Shown here in pieces: positions 16,884 through 26,792 of a stretch of 64,000 nucleotides of DNA. Within the stretch, counting starts at the first letter, position 1. The number at the start of each line of letters is the position of its first letter. The position numbers were made by a program, and so were the translations under genes. Source of the stretch: Methanogranum sp963676045 (GTDB taxonomy: Archaea > Thermoplasmatota > Thermoplasmata > Methanomassiliicoccales > Methanomethylophilaceae); the NCBI GenBank assembly GCA_963676045.1, contig OY780938.1, forward strand, positions 496,001 to 560,000, given 5' to 3'. Below the pieces are notes generated by a model. That model was not told the origin of the DNA and did no database searches. It worked only from the letters and a program-made list of their open reading frames with translations.

Positions 16884-17798
16884 GAACATATCGTTTATCG
16901 CATTCACGATCTCTGGAACGGTCGCCCCCCATGGAACGATCACAAGATTCCCTTTTCTAACATGCCCCTCCTTCACCTTGCAACATTTCACGATCGTCTT
17001 TACATCGTCCCTCGGAACACCATCCATCGGACAGACGTTGATGAAATCCTTACATGGACCATACAGCGAATCGTATATGCGTTTCGAAAGGTCGCATCCT
17101 ATCAATGTGACCTCATGACCGAGCTTCGGCGCCTCATCCAAAAAATAGAATGGCATATTCGCCTTCATATTGGATACCCTGCATGGGAACATTACGGCGT
17201 CTGTACGGACATCCTTTATGCGATCGGTCATGTCGATATCGACCTCTTCCAGTATTATAGGATGCTCCACAAAACCCGAGGCCAGTGCCAATTTGACCAG
17301 CACTCCCAATTTGGAAGGCGAGGGCGGTATGTTGTCGATCGCCCTCAGCCTCTGAGGCTCGATCCCTTTTATGAAGTTGATATGCGAGAACATGCCGCAT
17401 ACCACCACTGTCTTGCCCGGATGCAGCATTTGGACACTTGCCAAAGCAGGTACGTTGAGGACATCCAATCCTGCATCCTCGTGATAGACAGTATCCTCTG
17501 GCAGAGATAGGATCTCATAGGATGACAGACTTTGGAAGAGGTCCGGGCCGTTGATCCTCTCGATCTTCACCACAGCCAAATCCTTGCCGCTACGAAGGAC
17601 GATGTATCCTGTCCTCTTGTATGCTTTCCATCCTTCCATAAGATCAGATATGCCCTCTATCGTCAGAGGTACCGCCACATCACGGATGGATACGTCCTTG
17701 CAATGCATGATTGATGGAATGCATTGTTTCCTATAATTGTGTTGAGGGCAGAACATGAAGGGTGGATTTGCAAACCGCATCTCAAGGATCTCGCTCAT
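16875..17798 (-). CDS. conserved-looking protein of unknown function
   Basis: 307 residues from the ATG at 17798; the open frame reaches a Met at 17834, but that lies only about 17 bases from the TATA box (complement of 17846-17857), too close for a start. Not recognised. It is soluble, with mixed alpha/beta composition, and has several cysteines (CPQHNYRKQC near the N-terminus; IGCDLS, GPCKDFINVCP, KTIVKCCKVKEGHV later) that could bind metal. GNLVIVPWGATVPEIVNAIN forms the C-terminus. It is divergent from tRNA-Cys and overlaps the TPR gene at its 3' end. Confidence 0.6.
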   Translation of the reverse strand: MSEILEMRFANPPFMFCPQHNYRKQCIPSIMHCKDVSIRDVAVPLTIEGISDLMEGWKAYKRTGYIVLRSGKDLAVVKIERINGPDLFQSLSSYEILSLPEDTVYHEDAGLDVLNVPALASVQMLHPGKTVVVCGMFSHINFIKGIEPQRLRAIDNIPPSPSKLGVLVKLALASGFVEHPIILEEVDIDMTDRIKDVRTDAVMFPCRVSNMKANMPFYFLDEAPKLGHEVTLIGCDLSKRIYDSLYGPCKDFINVCPMDGVPRDDVKTIVKCCKVKEGHVRKGNLVIVPWGATVPEIVNAINDMFSE

Positions 17799-17844
17799 CG
17801 CAAATACCGCCAGACGACACGTGGTTATTCGCATAACCCTAAAT

Positions 17845-17857
17845 CTTTTAATATAGC
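17845..17857. promoter_or_regulatory. shared TATA element, tRNA-Cys and divergent gene
   Basis: CTTTTAATATAGC. On the plus strand it is centred about 26 bases before the first tRNA base. Read on the minus strand it is CTATATTAAAAG, correctly placed for the gene starting at 17798. Confidence 0.55.
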
Positions 17858-17877
17858 CAATCTATCGGGTAGACTAA

Positions 17878-17951
17878 GTCGGGATAACACAGAGGCTATG
17901 TGGCGGACTGCAGATCCGCATACGGGGGTTCGATCCCCTCTCCCGACTCCA
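17878..17951 (+). tRNA. tRNA-Cys (anticodon GCA), CCA encoded
   Basis: Full cloverleaf by eye: acceptor GTCGGGA/TCCCGAC, three paired bases plus one mismatch in the D stem, anticodon stem GCGGA/TCCGC with loop CTGCAGA (anticodon G-C-A at 34-36), a 4-base variable loop, and T arm GGGGG-TTCGATC-CCCTC. Discriminator base is T (U73), the hallmark of cysteine tRNAs, followed by a genomically encoded CCA. No intron. Many methanogens charge this tRNA through SepRS/SepCysS; neither gene is in the window, although cysK is present at 31884. Confidence 0.95.
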
Positions 17952-18068
17952 TTCTTCTTATTTCTATATCTGATCGCCAATATAGCACGAATTTGCAATT
18001 GTACTACCTGTGAAAAAAGTGTCGGTTTTCTTCATAAACGGACCATAATATACATCACTTTTCAAAAG

Positions 18069-18092
18069 CTTTATAAAGGATATATAAATAAA
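18069..18092 (+). promoter_or_regulatory. double TATA region upstream of the TBP gene
   Basis: Two AT-rich boxes are adjacent: one reads GCTTTATAAAGG and the next GATATATAAATAAA. The second fits a start site close to the coding start. The first could act as an alternative promoter or as a site where TBP limits its own synthesis (inference). Confidence 0.5.
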
Positions 18093-18108
18093 CCCTTTCG
18101 GTGAAACG

Positions 18109-18657
18109 TTGGCTAAAATGAATATCGAGAATGTTGTTGCTTCCACATCCCTTGGACAAGAACTTAACCTCAATGCAATTGAGGATGCCCTTGATGGAGC
18201 GGAATACAACCCTCAACAATTCCCTGGACTTGTATACAGACTCAAAGAACCAAAAACTGCGACACTTCTATTCAGAAGTGGAAAGGTCGTCTGCACAGGT
18301 GCCAAGAGCCTTGACGATGTCAAAGTTGCCATAAGCAAAGTTGCAAAGGACCTTGAAAAGGCCAACATCAAGATCAGCATAGAACCGAAGATCGAAGTGC
18401 AGAACATTGTTGCTTCGTCTGACCTTGAACAGGAGATCAACCTTAACACGGTCGCGATCACACTGGGATTGGAAAAGGTAGAATATGAGCCCGAGCAATT
18501 CCCTGGCCTAGTGTACAGATTGGATGACCCCAAGGTGGTCGTGCTTCTGTTCGGTTCCGGTAAGATGGTATGCACAGGTGCCAAAGTACCTGAGGACGTC
18601 GTACGTGCTGTCGATAAGATCGCAGCCGAGCTCAGATCCGCATCTTTGATGGCATAA
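18109..18657 (+). CDS. tbp: TATA-box binding protein
   Basis: 182 residues from a TTG, preceded by GGTGA; an ATG three codons later (18118) is the alternative. The protein is the saddle-shaped direct repeat of TBP: N-V-V-A-S-T...FPGLVYRL...ATLLFRSGKVVCTGAK, then N-I-V-A-S-S...FPGLVYRL...VVLLFGSGKMVCTGAK, each about 90 residues. It recruits TFB and RNA polymerase to promoters. Length is standard for archaea and both DNA-binding stirrups are intact. Confidence 0.97.
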   Translation: MAKMNIENVVASTSLGQELNLNAIEDALDGAEYNPQQFPGLVYRLKEPKTATLLFRSGKVVCTGAKSLDDVKVAISKVAKDLEKANIKISIEPKIEVQNIVASSDLEQEINLNTVAITLGLEKVEYEPEQFPGLVYRLDDPKVVVLLFGSGKMVCTGAKVPEDVVRAVDKIAAELRSASLMA

Positions 18658-18828
18658 GATCGGATCAAACCCCTTAACTTTAACCCTCTTTTAGATTCGC
18701 ATTCCTTTTCCAAATTATTTAATCTTAAATACAAAATTATTATCGATAGTCGATAAATATCACAATTAGGAAAATTTTTTTAAAATAGGATAAAAGCCTT
18801 TATATCCCTAAATTTACATCGTCAAATT

Positions 18829-20391
18829 ATGTTTTGCCCGAGATGCGGAAAGCATATAGAAAGAGATGGAGTGAAATTCTGTACTGAGTGCGGATATCAG
18901 CTGCCGTTCATCCCTGCTTCACAAAGCACGACCCCGGATGGACAAAGCGATACCTATACTGAGCATCAGGAATCAATCCGTATCGGCGATTCATATACGA
19001 ACCAATCGTCCATAGACGAATGGTCAGAACGCAATAACGTCTCAGGATATGCTGCGTCCAGGCCATACTATTCAACACCTAAGAAAAAAGAATCGAGAAA
19101 GAAAACAGGCGCAATACTTGTAGCGATCTTGATGATATTGACCGCAGCGGTTGTCGTTATCATCGATAATGAATCTAACAACACAAAGAGCGGCGGTAGC
19201 AGCACAACCGTCACAGGTCAATCTATTGACGATTTCGAAGTCTCATACAGCGGAGCATTCACCTCAGGGATCTTCACATACGAAGAAACCACACATGACA
19301 TGGATAGCGATGGGGATCTGGAAGACTGCCTCGTGATCACATTGTCCGATAGTTATGCATCAGAATATTCCTATTTCGTATGGACCGTTTACGATGAAAG
19401 CAGTACGAGCTATATCGCATACGTCTATACTTCAGATGGTTGGACGCAGTATATGTACTACAATTCAAGTTATACGTATACATTTTCCGCTTACGACGGA
19501 TCTACAGTGGCCAAGAGCGAAGCATGCCTATACTGGAGCGGTTACATCGCAGGAGACTATACCATATCGGTCACATGCTATGAATCTGAAAGCGATTATG
19601 AGAACTCCACAAATAGCGCGAGTTCATCAGGAACAACTTACAGTGGAGAACTGCGCCTAGATGGCGACATAATAACGGATTATGAATGGACCTACGATGG
19701 CAATACCTACACCATAGAGATATCATACACATATGCTGAATTCGAATACTATCACGAACTTGAGACCACTAGAGATTCTTCTGGCTCTGAAGGCAGTGGG
19801 AACGTTGTCAACTTTGTGGAGATAAATGATACAATATCGGAGATCGCAGAAAAGCTTCAAGAACTATACGCTGAAGAATACGGATCTGATGCAAGTTTGA
19901 CTGGACAATCATTTGCTAACTTCATACTTGCATTCGTACAATGCTGTTATTACTACCCTGCATTCAGCAGCAATTCCGCTTCTGATCTGTGTTACGCAGA
20001 TTATGTTGTATACGGTGAGGAAGAATATTTCGCATACCCTATGGAGACAATATACTATGGAATGGGCGATTGCGAAGACACATCAATACTTGCGGCGGCG
20101 ATATACGAAGCATGCGGATATGATGCAGCAATTGGATTATTGCCCGGACATGCTATCGTCGGTGTGGCGTTAGATGAATACGATACTCCCACATACACCT
20201 CTAGTACATACGAGATATTGTATCAGAATGTAGATGGCAAAACATACTATGGAGGAGAAACTACTGTAGATTCGTTCCAATCCCTTGGTGTGATCCGTTA
20301 CTACGAATATGATGAACATACTCATCAATACACGATGTTCTCGGAATATATCGGTAAGGGCTCTTATAGATTCTATGAGATAGATTCCTGA
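18829..20391 (+). CDS. membrane-anchored protein with zinc ribbon and transglutaminase-like domain
   Basis: 520 residues. Zinc ribbon at the N-terminus (Cys3, Cys6, Cys18, Cys21), a linker rich in Ser/Thr/Gln, one transmembrane helix at about 93-110 (GAILVAILMILTAAVVVIID), then a Tyr/Ser/Thr-rich region with two beta-domain-like parts, and a C-terminal transglutaminase/protease-like core with Cys415 in GDCED and His441 in PGHAIVG. The order puts the ribbon inside and the papain-like domain outside. Archaeal members of this core family are thought to act on proteins or peptides at the envelope; no substrate is known. An AT-rich 170-base gap precedes it. Confidence 0.7.
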   Translation: MFCPRCGKHIERDGVKFCTECGYQLPFIPASQSTTPDGQSDTYTEHQESIRIGDSYTNQSSIDEWSERNNVSGYAASRPYYSTPKKKESRKKTGAILVAILMILTAAVVVIIDNESNNTKSGGSSTTVTGQSIDDFEVSYSGAFTSGIFTYEETTHDMDSDGDLEDCLVITLSDSYASEYSYFVWTVYDESSTSYIAYVYTSDGWTQYMYYNSSYTYTFSAYDGSTVAKSEACLYWSGYIAGDYTISVTCYESESDYENSTNSASSSGTTYSGELRLDGDIITDYEWTYDGNTYTIEISYTYAEFEYYHELETTRDSSGSEGSGNVVNFVEINDTISEIAEKLQELYAEEYGSDASLTGQSFANFILAFVQCCYYYPAFSSNSASDLCYADYVVYGEEEYFAYPMETIYYGMGDCEDTSILAAAIYEACGYDAAIGLLPGHAIVGVALDEYDTPTYTSSTYEILYQNVDGKTYYGGETTVDSFQSLGVIRYYEYDEHTHQYTMFSEYIGKGSYRFYEIDS

Positions 20392-20422
20392 TTAAAATCT
20401 TTCAAAACTATTTTCCTTTTAT

Positions 20423-21079
20423 TTACATCTTCTTGAAACCACGGAATATCCATTCACTTATAGATTTACTAGCGTACCTGACAGTGGCCAATTTGCCTCT
20501 GCTGCTACTGCCGACCTTCACATGATTTTCCATCATGTATCTAACGACTTCTTGCCATGTCTTCAGATCATCAGGGAATTCTGTGTATCCAGACCCTATC
20601 CTTGGAGGAGAATGGGCATCACTGCCAGCAGATACGGGCTTACCTATCTTGGATGCAAGCCTCTCGGATAACATGTTGGCCCCTTTGACAGACCTTGCAT
20701 TCCTCGCCTCTACGCCATCGAAATTGTACTTCAAGGTGTTCTTCTCGCCTAGTCCGGACCACCATCTGTATGGATGGGCCGCGAATGCATATCCTCCTGC
20801 CTCGTGTATGGCATCGATGGTGTCTTGTATGCTTAGACCACGCGGTATTTCTCTATCTATACCGAATGCGAGGATGTGCCCCTCTTTGGAGGACACCTCC
20901 TCGCCCGGTATTATTATGACCTTGCCATTGTCCTTGACATCGAAATATGCCTTGAAACTATTGTGATCGGTTATGGCGATACAACCGAGGCCTATCTCCA
21001 CCGCCTTATCCACTATCTCCTGAGGGGTGGACTTCCCATCATTCGAATACGAAGAATGGACATGGAGATCGGCTTTCAT
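20423..21079 (-). CDS. PHP-domain metal-dependent phosphoesterase
   Basis: 218 residues of the TrpH/PHP family: H6-V-H8 (ADLHVHSSYS), AITDHNS, PGEEVSS, AAHPYRW and AGSDAHSPP give the histidine/aspartate set that binds two or three metals. Family members hydrolyse phosphoesters of nucleotides, sugars or short RNAs. The ATG overlaps the metG stop by 4 bases, so it is translated from the metG transcript. Related to, but shorter than, the PHP protein at 26793. Confidence 0.88.
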   Translation of the reverse strand: MKADLHVHSSYSNDGKSTPQEIVDKAVEIGLGCIAITDHNSFKAYFDVKDNGKVIIIPGEEVSSKEGHILAFGIDREIPRGLSIQDTIDAIHEAGGYAFAAHPYRWWSGLGEKNTLKYNFDGVEARNARSVKGANMLSERLASKIGKPVSAGSDAHSPPRIGSGYTEFPDDLKTWQEVVRYMMENHVKVGSSSRGKLATVRYASKSISEWIFRGFKKM

Positions 21080-23328
21080 CTCACACCTGCGCCGTCTAAT
21101 ATTTCTCTCTCGACAGTGGCTACACAGTCCTTTCCATCGCTCAATGGGATTATGAGGCTGCCGTCTATGACCGCTGCGACACGTTTAGGCGCATGCGAGG
21201 GCAATTCGATCGCGTTATTGGATGCCATATATGTGCCCTTCTCCACAACGGAGACCTTCATGCATACCTTCTGGAAATCCTTGTATTCTATTATCGATGA
21301 TGAGTTCTCCAAACCGCAATTCATCTTTGTACCTACAGGGACTTCCTTTGAAGGTTTCAATAGCAGCACTGTATTTCCGCCGATCTCCTCATCATCCGCC
21401 GCCAAAAGCATGCCGGATGACATGATACCACGTAATTTTGCGGGTTTCAGATTTGAAACGACGAATACCTTGCGGTTCAACATCTGGTCTCTGGAATAGA
21501 ATGCCTTGAGGCCTGCCACTATCTGTCTAGGCTCATCCTCGCCTATGTCCACCTTTAGAAGATACAGCTTATCCGCATCTGGATGGTCGTTGACGCTTAC
21601 GATCTCGCCGACACGCAGGTCCAACGCACGGAACGATGAGAATGGCCCCTCTATGCTTTTCGGAGTGTCTGCTTTCTTATCCTCCTTCTTCTCGATCTCT
21701 TCCTTGGGTATCTCGACCTTCTTGTAGACCGGCAAAGGCTCAATCAATGACTGACCCACTGGCAATGGGGCAAGTACATCGAATCCTGCCTCCTCTATGC
21801 TTCCTTCGTATCCCAGATATCCCCATATCTTCTGTGAGGATGTAGGCATGAATGGCCAGCACATGATTGATAGCGCCTTGACCACCCTTAACAGATTGTT
21901 CATCACCCTTCCGCATTGGTCCTTGTCCTGTTTTATCAACGCCCACGGCTTCATGGCATCGAAATACCTGTTACCGAACCTGGCCAACTCCATTGCGGCC
22001 TTCAATCCTTTCTTGAAATCACATCCCGATATGCATCCATCGTACTCATCGAATGCAGACCTTATGGCCTCTGTGACCTCTTTCTCCTCTTCTTGGGATA
22101 ACGCCTCGGGTATGGAACCGAAATTCTTCTGGGTGAAACTCAAGCATCTGTGGTAGTAATTACCCAGTGCAGCGACCAACTCCGAATTGATCTTTATCTG
22201 GAAATCATCCCAGGAGAATTCAGAATCATGTGTATCTGGCATATTGATGGAAAGATAATACCTTACAGAATCGACATCGTATTTCTGAAGCACTGACGGC
22301 ACATCTATCGCACCTCCGCGGCTCTTTGATAGCTTTCCGCCGTTGAACATGAGATACTCGTTAGCGGGTATGTCATACGGAAGATTCATCTTCCCTACAC
22401 CCATCAGAATTGCAGGCCATATTATAGAATGGAATGGGATGTTATCCTTGCCTATGAAGTAGTAATGTTTGACATCTGGGTCTTGCCAGTATTCCTTCCA
22501 AAGGTCCGGCTTGCCTATCATCTTCGAATATTCGACCGATGCGCTGAGATATCCTATGACCGCTTCGAACCATACATAGATGACCTTGTCATCCCAACCC
22601 TTCACGGGTATTGGTATGCCCCATGACATGTCCCTTGTGATGGCACGGTCGTTAAGACCGTCCTTCAACCAATTGGTCGTGAATGTCTTCACATTCGATC
22701 TCCAGTAGTCCTTATCCTCAAGATAGGCCAGTAACTGTTTCTCGAACGCGCTCAATCTCAGGAAATACTGTCTCGATGGCCTGACCTCCGGTTCAGACCC
22801 GCAGTGTATGCAATGGGCCTTCAGAAGGTCCCCAGGTTCGAACGTGGTACCGCAACTGTCGCATTGGTCGCTGCGCACCTTTTCGGCCGCACATTTTGGA
22901 CATGTTCCCTCCACATATCTGTCTGGGAGGAACCTTTGACATTTAGGACAATAATACTGCTCTGTGTCCTTCACATAAAGATAGTCCTTATTCAGAAGGT
23001 CCTTGAATATCTTCTGCACGACCTCTTGATGCGTATCGCAATGGGTCTTGTTGAACAAAGAATACTCGATGTTGAGATCCTCTATCGCCTTTTTGTTTAT
23101 TTTGTGATATCTTTCAGCTATGACCTCTGGCGTCACTCCCTCTCTTTCAGCTGTTACGGTTATAGGCGTGCCGTGTTGATCGGAACCTCCGACCATGAGC
23201 ACTTCATTGCCTTTAAGACGGTTGTACCTGCTGAATATGTCTGGTGGAAGAAGAGAACCTGCCACATGTCCCAGATGTATGGGGCCGTTGGCATATGGCC
23301 ATGCGATGTTGATACAGACTTTTGACAT
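21076..23328 (-). CDS. metG: methionyl-tRNA synthetase
   Basis: 750 residues. Signature H18-L-G-H21 in PIHLGHVAGS; zinc-binding insertion with four C-x2-C pairs at about 125-180 (CPKC, CPKC, CDSC, CIHC); KMSKS loop as KLSKS near 331-335. The C-terminal part holds the Trbp111/EMAP-like tRNA-binding domain (LDLRVGEIVSVNDHPDADKL) and about 90 further residues. It attaches methionine to initiator and elongator tRNAs. The extra C-terminal stretch beyond the OB fold is longer than in many bacterial enzymes but is seen in archaeal forms. Confidence 0.96.
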   Translation of the reverse strand: MSKVCINIAWPYANGPIHLGHVAGSLLPPDIFSRYNRLKGNEVLMVGGSDQHGTPITVTAEREGVTPEVIAERYHKINKKAIEDLNIEYSLFNKTHCDTHQEVVQKIFKDLLNKDYLYVKDTEQYYCPKCQRFLPDRYVEGTCPKCAAEKVRSDQCDSCGTTFEPGDLLKAHCIHCGSEPEVRPSRQYFLRLSAFEKQLLAYLEDKDYWRSNVKTFTTNWLKDGLNDRAITRDMSWGIPIPVKGWDDKVIYVWFEAVIGYLSASVEYSKMIGKPDLWKEYWQDPDVKHYYFIGKDNIPFHSIIWPAILMGVGKMNLPYDIPANEYLMFNGGKLSKSRGGAIDVPSVLQKYDVDSVRYYLSINMPDTHDSEFSWDDFQIKINSELVAALGNYYHRCLSFTQKNFGSIPEALSQEEEKEVTEAIRSAFDEYDGCISGCDFKKGLKAAMELARFGNRYFDAMKPWALIKQDKDQCGRVMNNLLRVVKALSIMCWPFMPTSSQKIWGYLGYEGSIEEAGFDVLAPLPVGQSLIEPLPVYKKVEIPKEEIEKKEDKKADTPKSIEGPFSSFRALDLRVGEIVSVNDHPDADKLYLLKVDIGEDEPRQIVAGLKAFYSRDQMLNRKVFVVSNLKPAKLRGIMSSGMLLAADDEEIGGNTVLLLKPSKEVPVGTKMNCGLENSSSIIEYKDFQKVCMKVSVVEKGTYMASNNAIELPSHAPKRVAAVIDGSLIIPLSDGKDCVATVEREILDGAGVR

Positions 23329-23454
23329 TTAAACCATTGACTTGATAGTGGATTGCAGTAATAAAAGTATTGAATAAAAAATCAGATGACCTTGGATAAT
23401 TCGATCTATGTAAGTAATCCCAGATGCATATCGTGTCCATATAATTCTTACATC

Positions 23455-24837
23455 TTATTGAGATATCGATACGTACGGCTTATCCCTTGGCTGAAGGCTT
23501 TTTATCGCAACATATGCCAGATACCACATCAGGGCACCTCCGAATATCTCGACGAATGTCAGAACCCACCACAACCCTGTCAGGCTACCTATCGTATATG
23601 TAACTATTACGAATGCGATGGAAAGCGTGAGATTCCTTATTAAAGCGGACCACATAGAGACAATCGAACGCCCTATTGCCTGAAGCACCGATGACCCGAT
23701 GAATATCATTCCCATTATCGGAAGACAGATGAACAATATGCGTGTCAGATTGACCATCTCGCCATGGAACTCCTGCATATCCGGCGCATATGTGAACAGT
23801 GTGGATATCGGTTCTGCGAATATTATCACAACTATGGCAAGCACGGTCAAAACCATTATCGAGAGTTTACTCGAATGATAGAAAGCTTGCTTGATCATGT
23901 CGTACCTTCTCATACCGAACTCTGCAGAGCAAGCTGATACCATGGCACCTCCGAAAGCCTGAGCTGGTATGAGTGCCAGATACATTATCCTCCATACGGC
24001 CGTGTATATCGCGATCACACCTGATGAGGACACTGCCATTATGCAAATATTGTAGACGATATTAAACAATGACATCAGACAGAGTTCAGCGGACTGGGGT
24101 ATCCCCACCACCAGGATGTCATGCATGCGCATCGCACTGAACTTGAGGTCCTTCAACCTCATTGTTAGATATGTGCCCTTTTGCGCTATGAACCAGTACA
24201 TTCCCACCAAGATGGATACGGCGTATGCAATTATCGTCGCCCATGCCGCACCTGCGACACCCATGTTCAGAACATATATTAGGATAGGATCGAGAACCAT
24301 GTTTATGACTGCTGCAAGGACTTGGATGTACATCGATCTCTTTGCGGCGCCCTCGCCCCTCAGGATTCCAGACATCATGCAGCTCATGAGTATCACAAAA
24401 CAGCAGAGGTATATCGGTATCGCATAATCCATCGATTCATCGATCGTTCCAGATGCGCCTATTAGCATGAGGACCGGCTTAGCTGTTATCAAAAGCAACG
24501 GGGTCAATATCGCCGACATTATCATGACGAGCAGGATTCCTTGCATAGCTAGAGATTCTGCGTTCTCCTTACGTTTCATCCCTATATTGCGAGCTATGGC
24601 CGCGGAGGTTCCAATTGCCATTCCGTTACCAAGTCCGAATATCACGGAATATATCGGGCCAACAAGTCCCAGTGCTGCCATTGCACCAGAACCAAGGCCT
24701 GTGACCCAGAGGATATTAATTATGCTATTGCTTTGTTGAACGAAGAGAGTGACAGCGATTGGTATCGAAAGGTACTTTATCGCCTTTTTAGGATCGCCTA
24801 GCATTAGGTTTACATCCTTGTTCTCTGCCGCTCCCAT
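23455..24837 (-). CDS. MATE family efflux transporter
   Basis: 460 residues with about twelve hydrophobic helices in two related halves. The first helix carries P-I-A-V-T-L-F-V-Q-Q-S-N-S-I-I, followed by GLGSGAMAALGLVGPIYS, a layout diagnostic of the NorM/DinF branch. MATE proteins export cationic drugs or metabolites in exchange for Na+ or H+. Monocistronic and divergent from ABCE1, with 88 bases between them. Confidence 0.92.
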   Translation of the reverse strand: MGAAENKDVNLMLGDPKKAIKYLSIPIAVTLFVQQSNSIINILWVTGLGSGAMAALGLVGPIYSVIFGLGNGMAIGTSAAIARNIGMKRKENAESLAMQGILLVMIMSAILTPLLLITAKPVLMLIGASGTIDESMDYAIPIYLCCFVILMSCMMSGILRGEGAAKRSMYIQVLAAVINMVLDPILIYVLNMGVAGAAWATIIAYAVSILVGMYWFIAQKGTYLTMRLKDLKFSAMRMHDILVVGIPQSAELCLMSLFNIVYNICIMAVSSSGVIAIYTAVWRIMYLALIPAQAFGGAMVSACSAEFGMRRYDMIKQAFYHSSKLSIMVLTVLAIVVIIFAEPISTLFTYAPDMQEFHGEMVNLTRILFICLPIMGMIFIGSSVLQAIGRSIVSMWSALIRNLTLSIAFVIVTYTIGSLTGLWWVLTFVEIFGGALMWYLAYVAIKSLQPRDKPYVSISQ

Positions 24838-24925
24838 GGTAGACGGTCATACTCGTACAATATAAGTTTTTATCTTTGCCCCTTCACCTTAAAAGTTAAA
24901 TCGTATGTGAATATAGGCTGAATAC

Positions 24926-26692
24926 ATGAGGATAGCGGCGGTATTGCAAGACAGGTGTCAAAACAGGAAATGCAATCATGAATGCGAGAAATTCTGCCCA
25001 TTGGTAAGGACAGGAATAGAATGCATAACCTGGGGGGAAAGAGGTAAACCCATAATCTCTGAGACGCTGTGTCAAGGATGCGGGATATGTATCAACAAAT
25101 GCCAATTCGATGCTATCAAGATAATCGGCCTTGCCGACGAATTGAAGACGGAACTCATCCATCAGTATGGAGAGAACTCATTCCGCCTATACAGGCTTCC
25201 AATACCGAAGAAAGGCGTAATAACTGGAATACTGGGGCCCAACGGTATAGGTAAGACCACCGCAATAAAGATCCTGTCTGGAATAGAGATACCCAACCTT
25301 GGAAACTACAACAATCCTCCCTCCAAGGAAGAGGTCCTCAAATATTTCTCTGGAACAGACCTTCACGACTATCTCGCATATGTCTACAGCGGTAAGATCA
25401 AGATCGCTATGAAGCCTCAATACGTCGATAAGATGCCCCAATCCGTAAAAGGAGTTGTGAGGGACCTTCTAGGGAAGGTACAAGAAAGGATGACGCTCGA
25501 TGAAGCGGCAAAGGCCTTCGACCTCACAGAAGTATTGGACAGGGAACTCGAGAAACTCTCCGGAGGAGAGCTTCAGAGGCTCGCGATGGCTGCAACAATG
25601 ATGAAGGATGCGGATGTCTATTTCTTCGATGAGCCCACATCATATCTCGACATATATCAGAGGGTCAAGATGGCCAGACTCATAAAAGGCCTTGCCACCG
25701 ATAAACAGGTCGTCGTGATTGAACACGACCTCGCCATATTGGACTACCTTGCAGACAACGTCAATGTGGTCTATGGTTCAGAAGGCGCATACGGTGTCTT
25801 CACACTCGCAAGACAGGTAAGGACTGCCATCAATGTATATCTTGATGGATACCTGCCCGAAGAGAATATCAGATTCAGAGACAGACCTATCGAATTCGAA
25901 TCCTCACCGCCGAGAGGGGATTGGAATACCGGAGACCTGGTCGAGTTCGACCACATCAAGAAGGATTTCGGAGAATTCGAATTGGAGATCAACGAAGGTG
26001 CAGTGAAGATTGGTGAGTCCGTCGGTATAGTCGGACCTAATGCCACAGGTAAGACCACGTTCGTGAAAATGCTTGCAGGCGTGATAGAACCCGATGAGGG
26101 GAAACTCAACTCATTGCTGAAGGTCGCATACAAGCCGCAATACATATCCAATGATGTCGAGGGAACCGTACAGGACGTCCTTTACGCAAGCGCCTACGAT
26201 ACCGTCACAAGCAATTTCTTCCAAGGCGAAGTGATAACCCCCCTTGGCATAAAGAACCTCATGGAGAAGAACGTGAAGAGCCTTTCTGGAGGAGAACTTC
26301 AAAGGCTCTCGATAACACTCTGTTTAGCAAAGGAGGCGGACCTCTATCTGTTCGATGAACCTTCCGCATATCTCGACTCCAACCAGAGGATGAATGCTGC
26401 AAAGACCATCAGAAGGATGATGGAGAAATCAGGACGCAGTGCGATGATCGTGGACCACGACATCTATTTCTTGGACATGGTCTCGGATTCCATGATGGTC
26501 TTCGGAGGAGAACCCGGACATCATGGTGTGGGAGAAGGTCCCTTCGATATGAGGGTCGGAATGAACAAATTCCTTGCAGCTGTGGATATAACCTTCAGAA
26601 GGGATGCGGACACCAATAGGCCAAGGATCAACAAAACAGATTCAAGGCTAGACAGGGAACAGAAATCGAAGGGCGAGTACTACTACGCCTGA
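24926..26692 (+). CDS. abce1: ribosome recycling ATPase ABCE1 (RLI)
   Basis: 588 residues. N-terminal Fe-S domain with Cys11, Cys16, Cys20, Cys24 and Cys49, Cys52, Cys55, Cys59; two ABC nucleotide-binding domains with Walker A GPNGIGKTT (104-112) and GPNATGKTT, and two LSGGELQRL signatures. It splits post-termination 70S ribosomes in archaea and eukaryotes. A near-universal single-copy archaeal gene and good evidence for the domain of the host. Confidence 0.97.
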   Translation: MRIAAVLQDRCQNRKCNHECEKFCPLVRTGIECITWGERGKPIISETLCQGCGICINKCQFDAIKIIGLADELKTELIHQYGENSFRLYRLPIPKKGVITGILGPNGIGKTTAIKILSGIEIPNLGNYNNPPSKEEVLKYFSGTDLHDYLAYVYSGKIKIAMKPQYVDKMPQSVKGVVRDLLGKVQERMTLDEAAKAFDLTEVLDRELEKLSGGELQRLAMAATMMKDADVYFFDEPTSYLDIYQRVKMARLIKGLATDKQVVVIEHDLAILDYLADNVNVVYGSEGAYGVFTLARQVRTAINVYLDGYLPEENIRFRDRPIEFESSPPRGDWNTGDLVEFDHIKKDFGEFELEINEGAVKIGESVGIVGPNATGKTTFVKMLAGVIEPDEGKLNSLLKVAYKPQYISNDVEGTVQDVLYASAYDTVTSNFFQGEVITPLGIKNLMEKNVKSLSGGELQRLSITLCLAKEADLYLFDEPSAYLDSNQRMNAAKTIRRMMEKSGRSAMIVDHDIYFLDMVSDSMMVFGGEPGHHGVGEGPFDMRVGMNKFLAAVDITFRRDADTNRPRINKTDSRLDREQKSKGEYYYA

Positions 26693-26792
26693 TCACATCC
26701 GATCGAGGGAACCATACCAGTTACGGTTTTACACATCATAATGAGATTCATCTTTCGTTTAGATTTATATAGAATGACCGAAGTTTAAGGAT

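Noticed and set aside
17878..17951. tRNA-Cys as an attachment site for the mobile element
   Set aside because: No partial copy of the tRNA 3' end was seen near 55-62 kb, and no integrase lies beside the tRNA.
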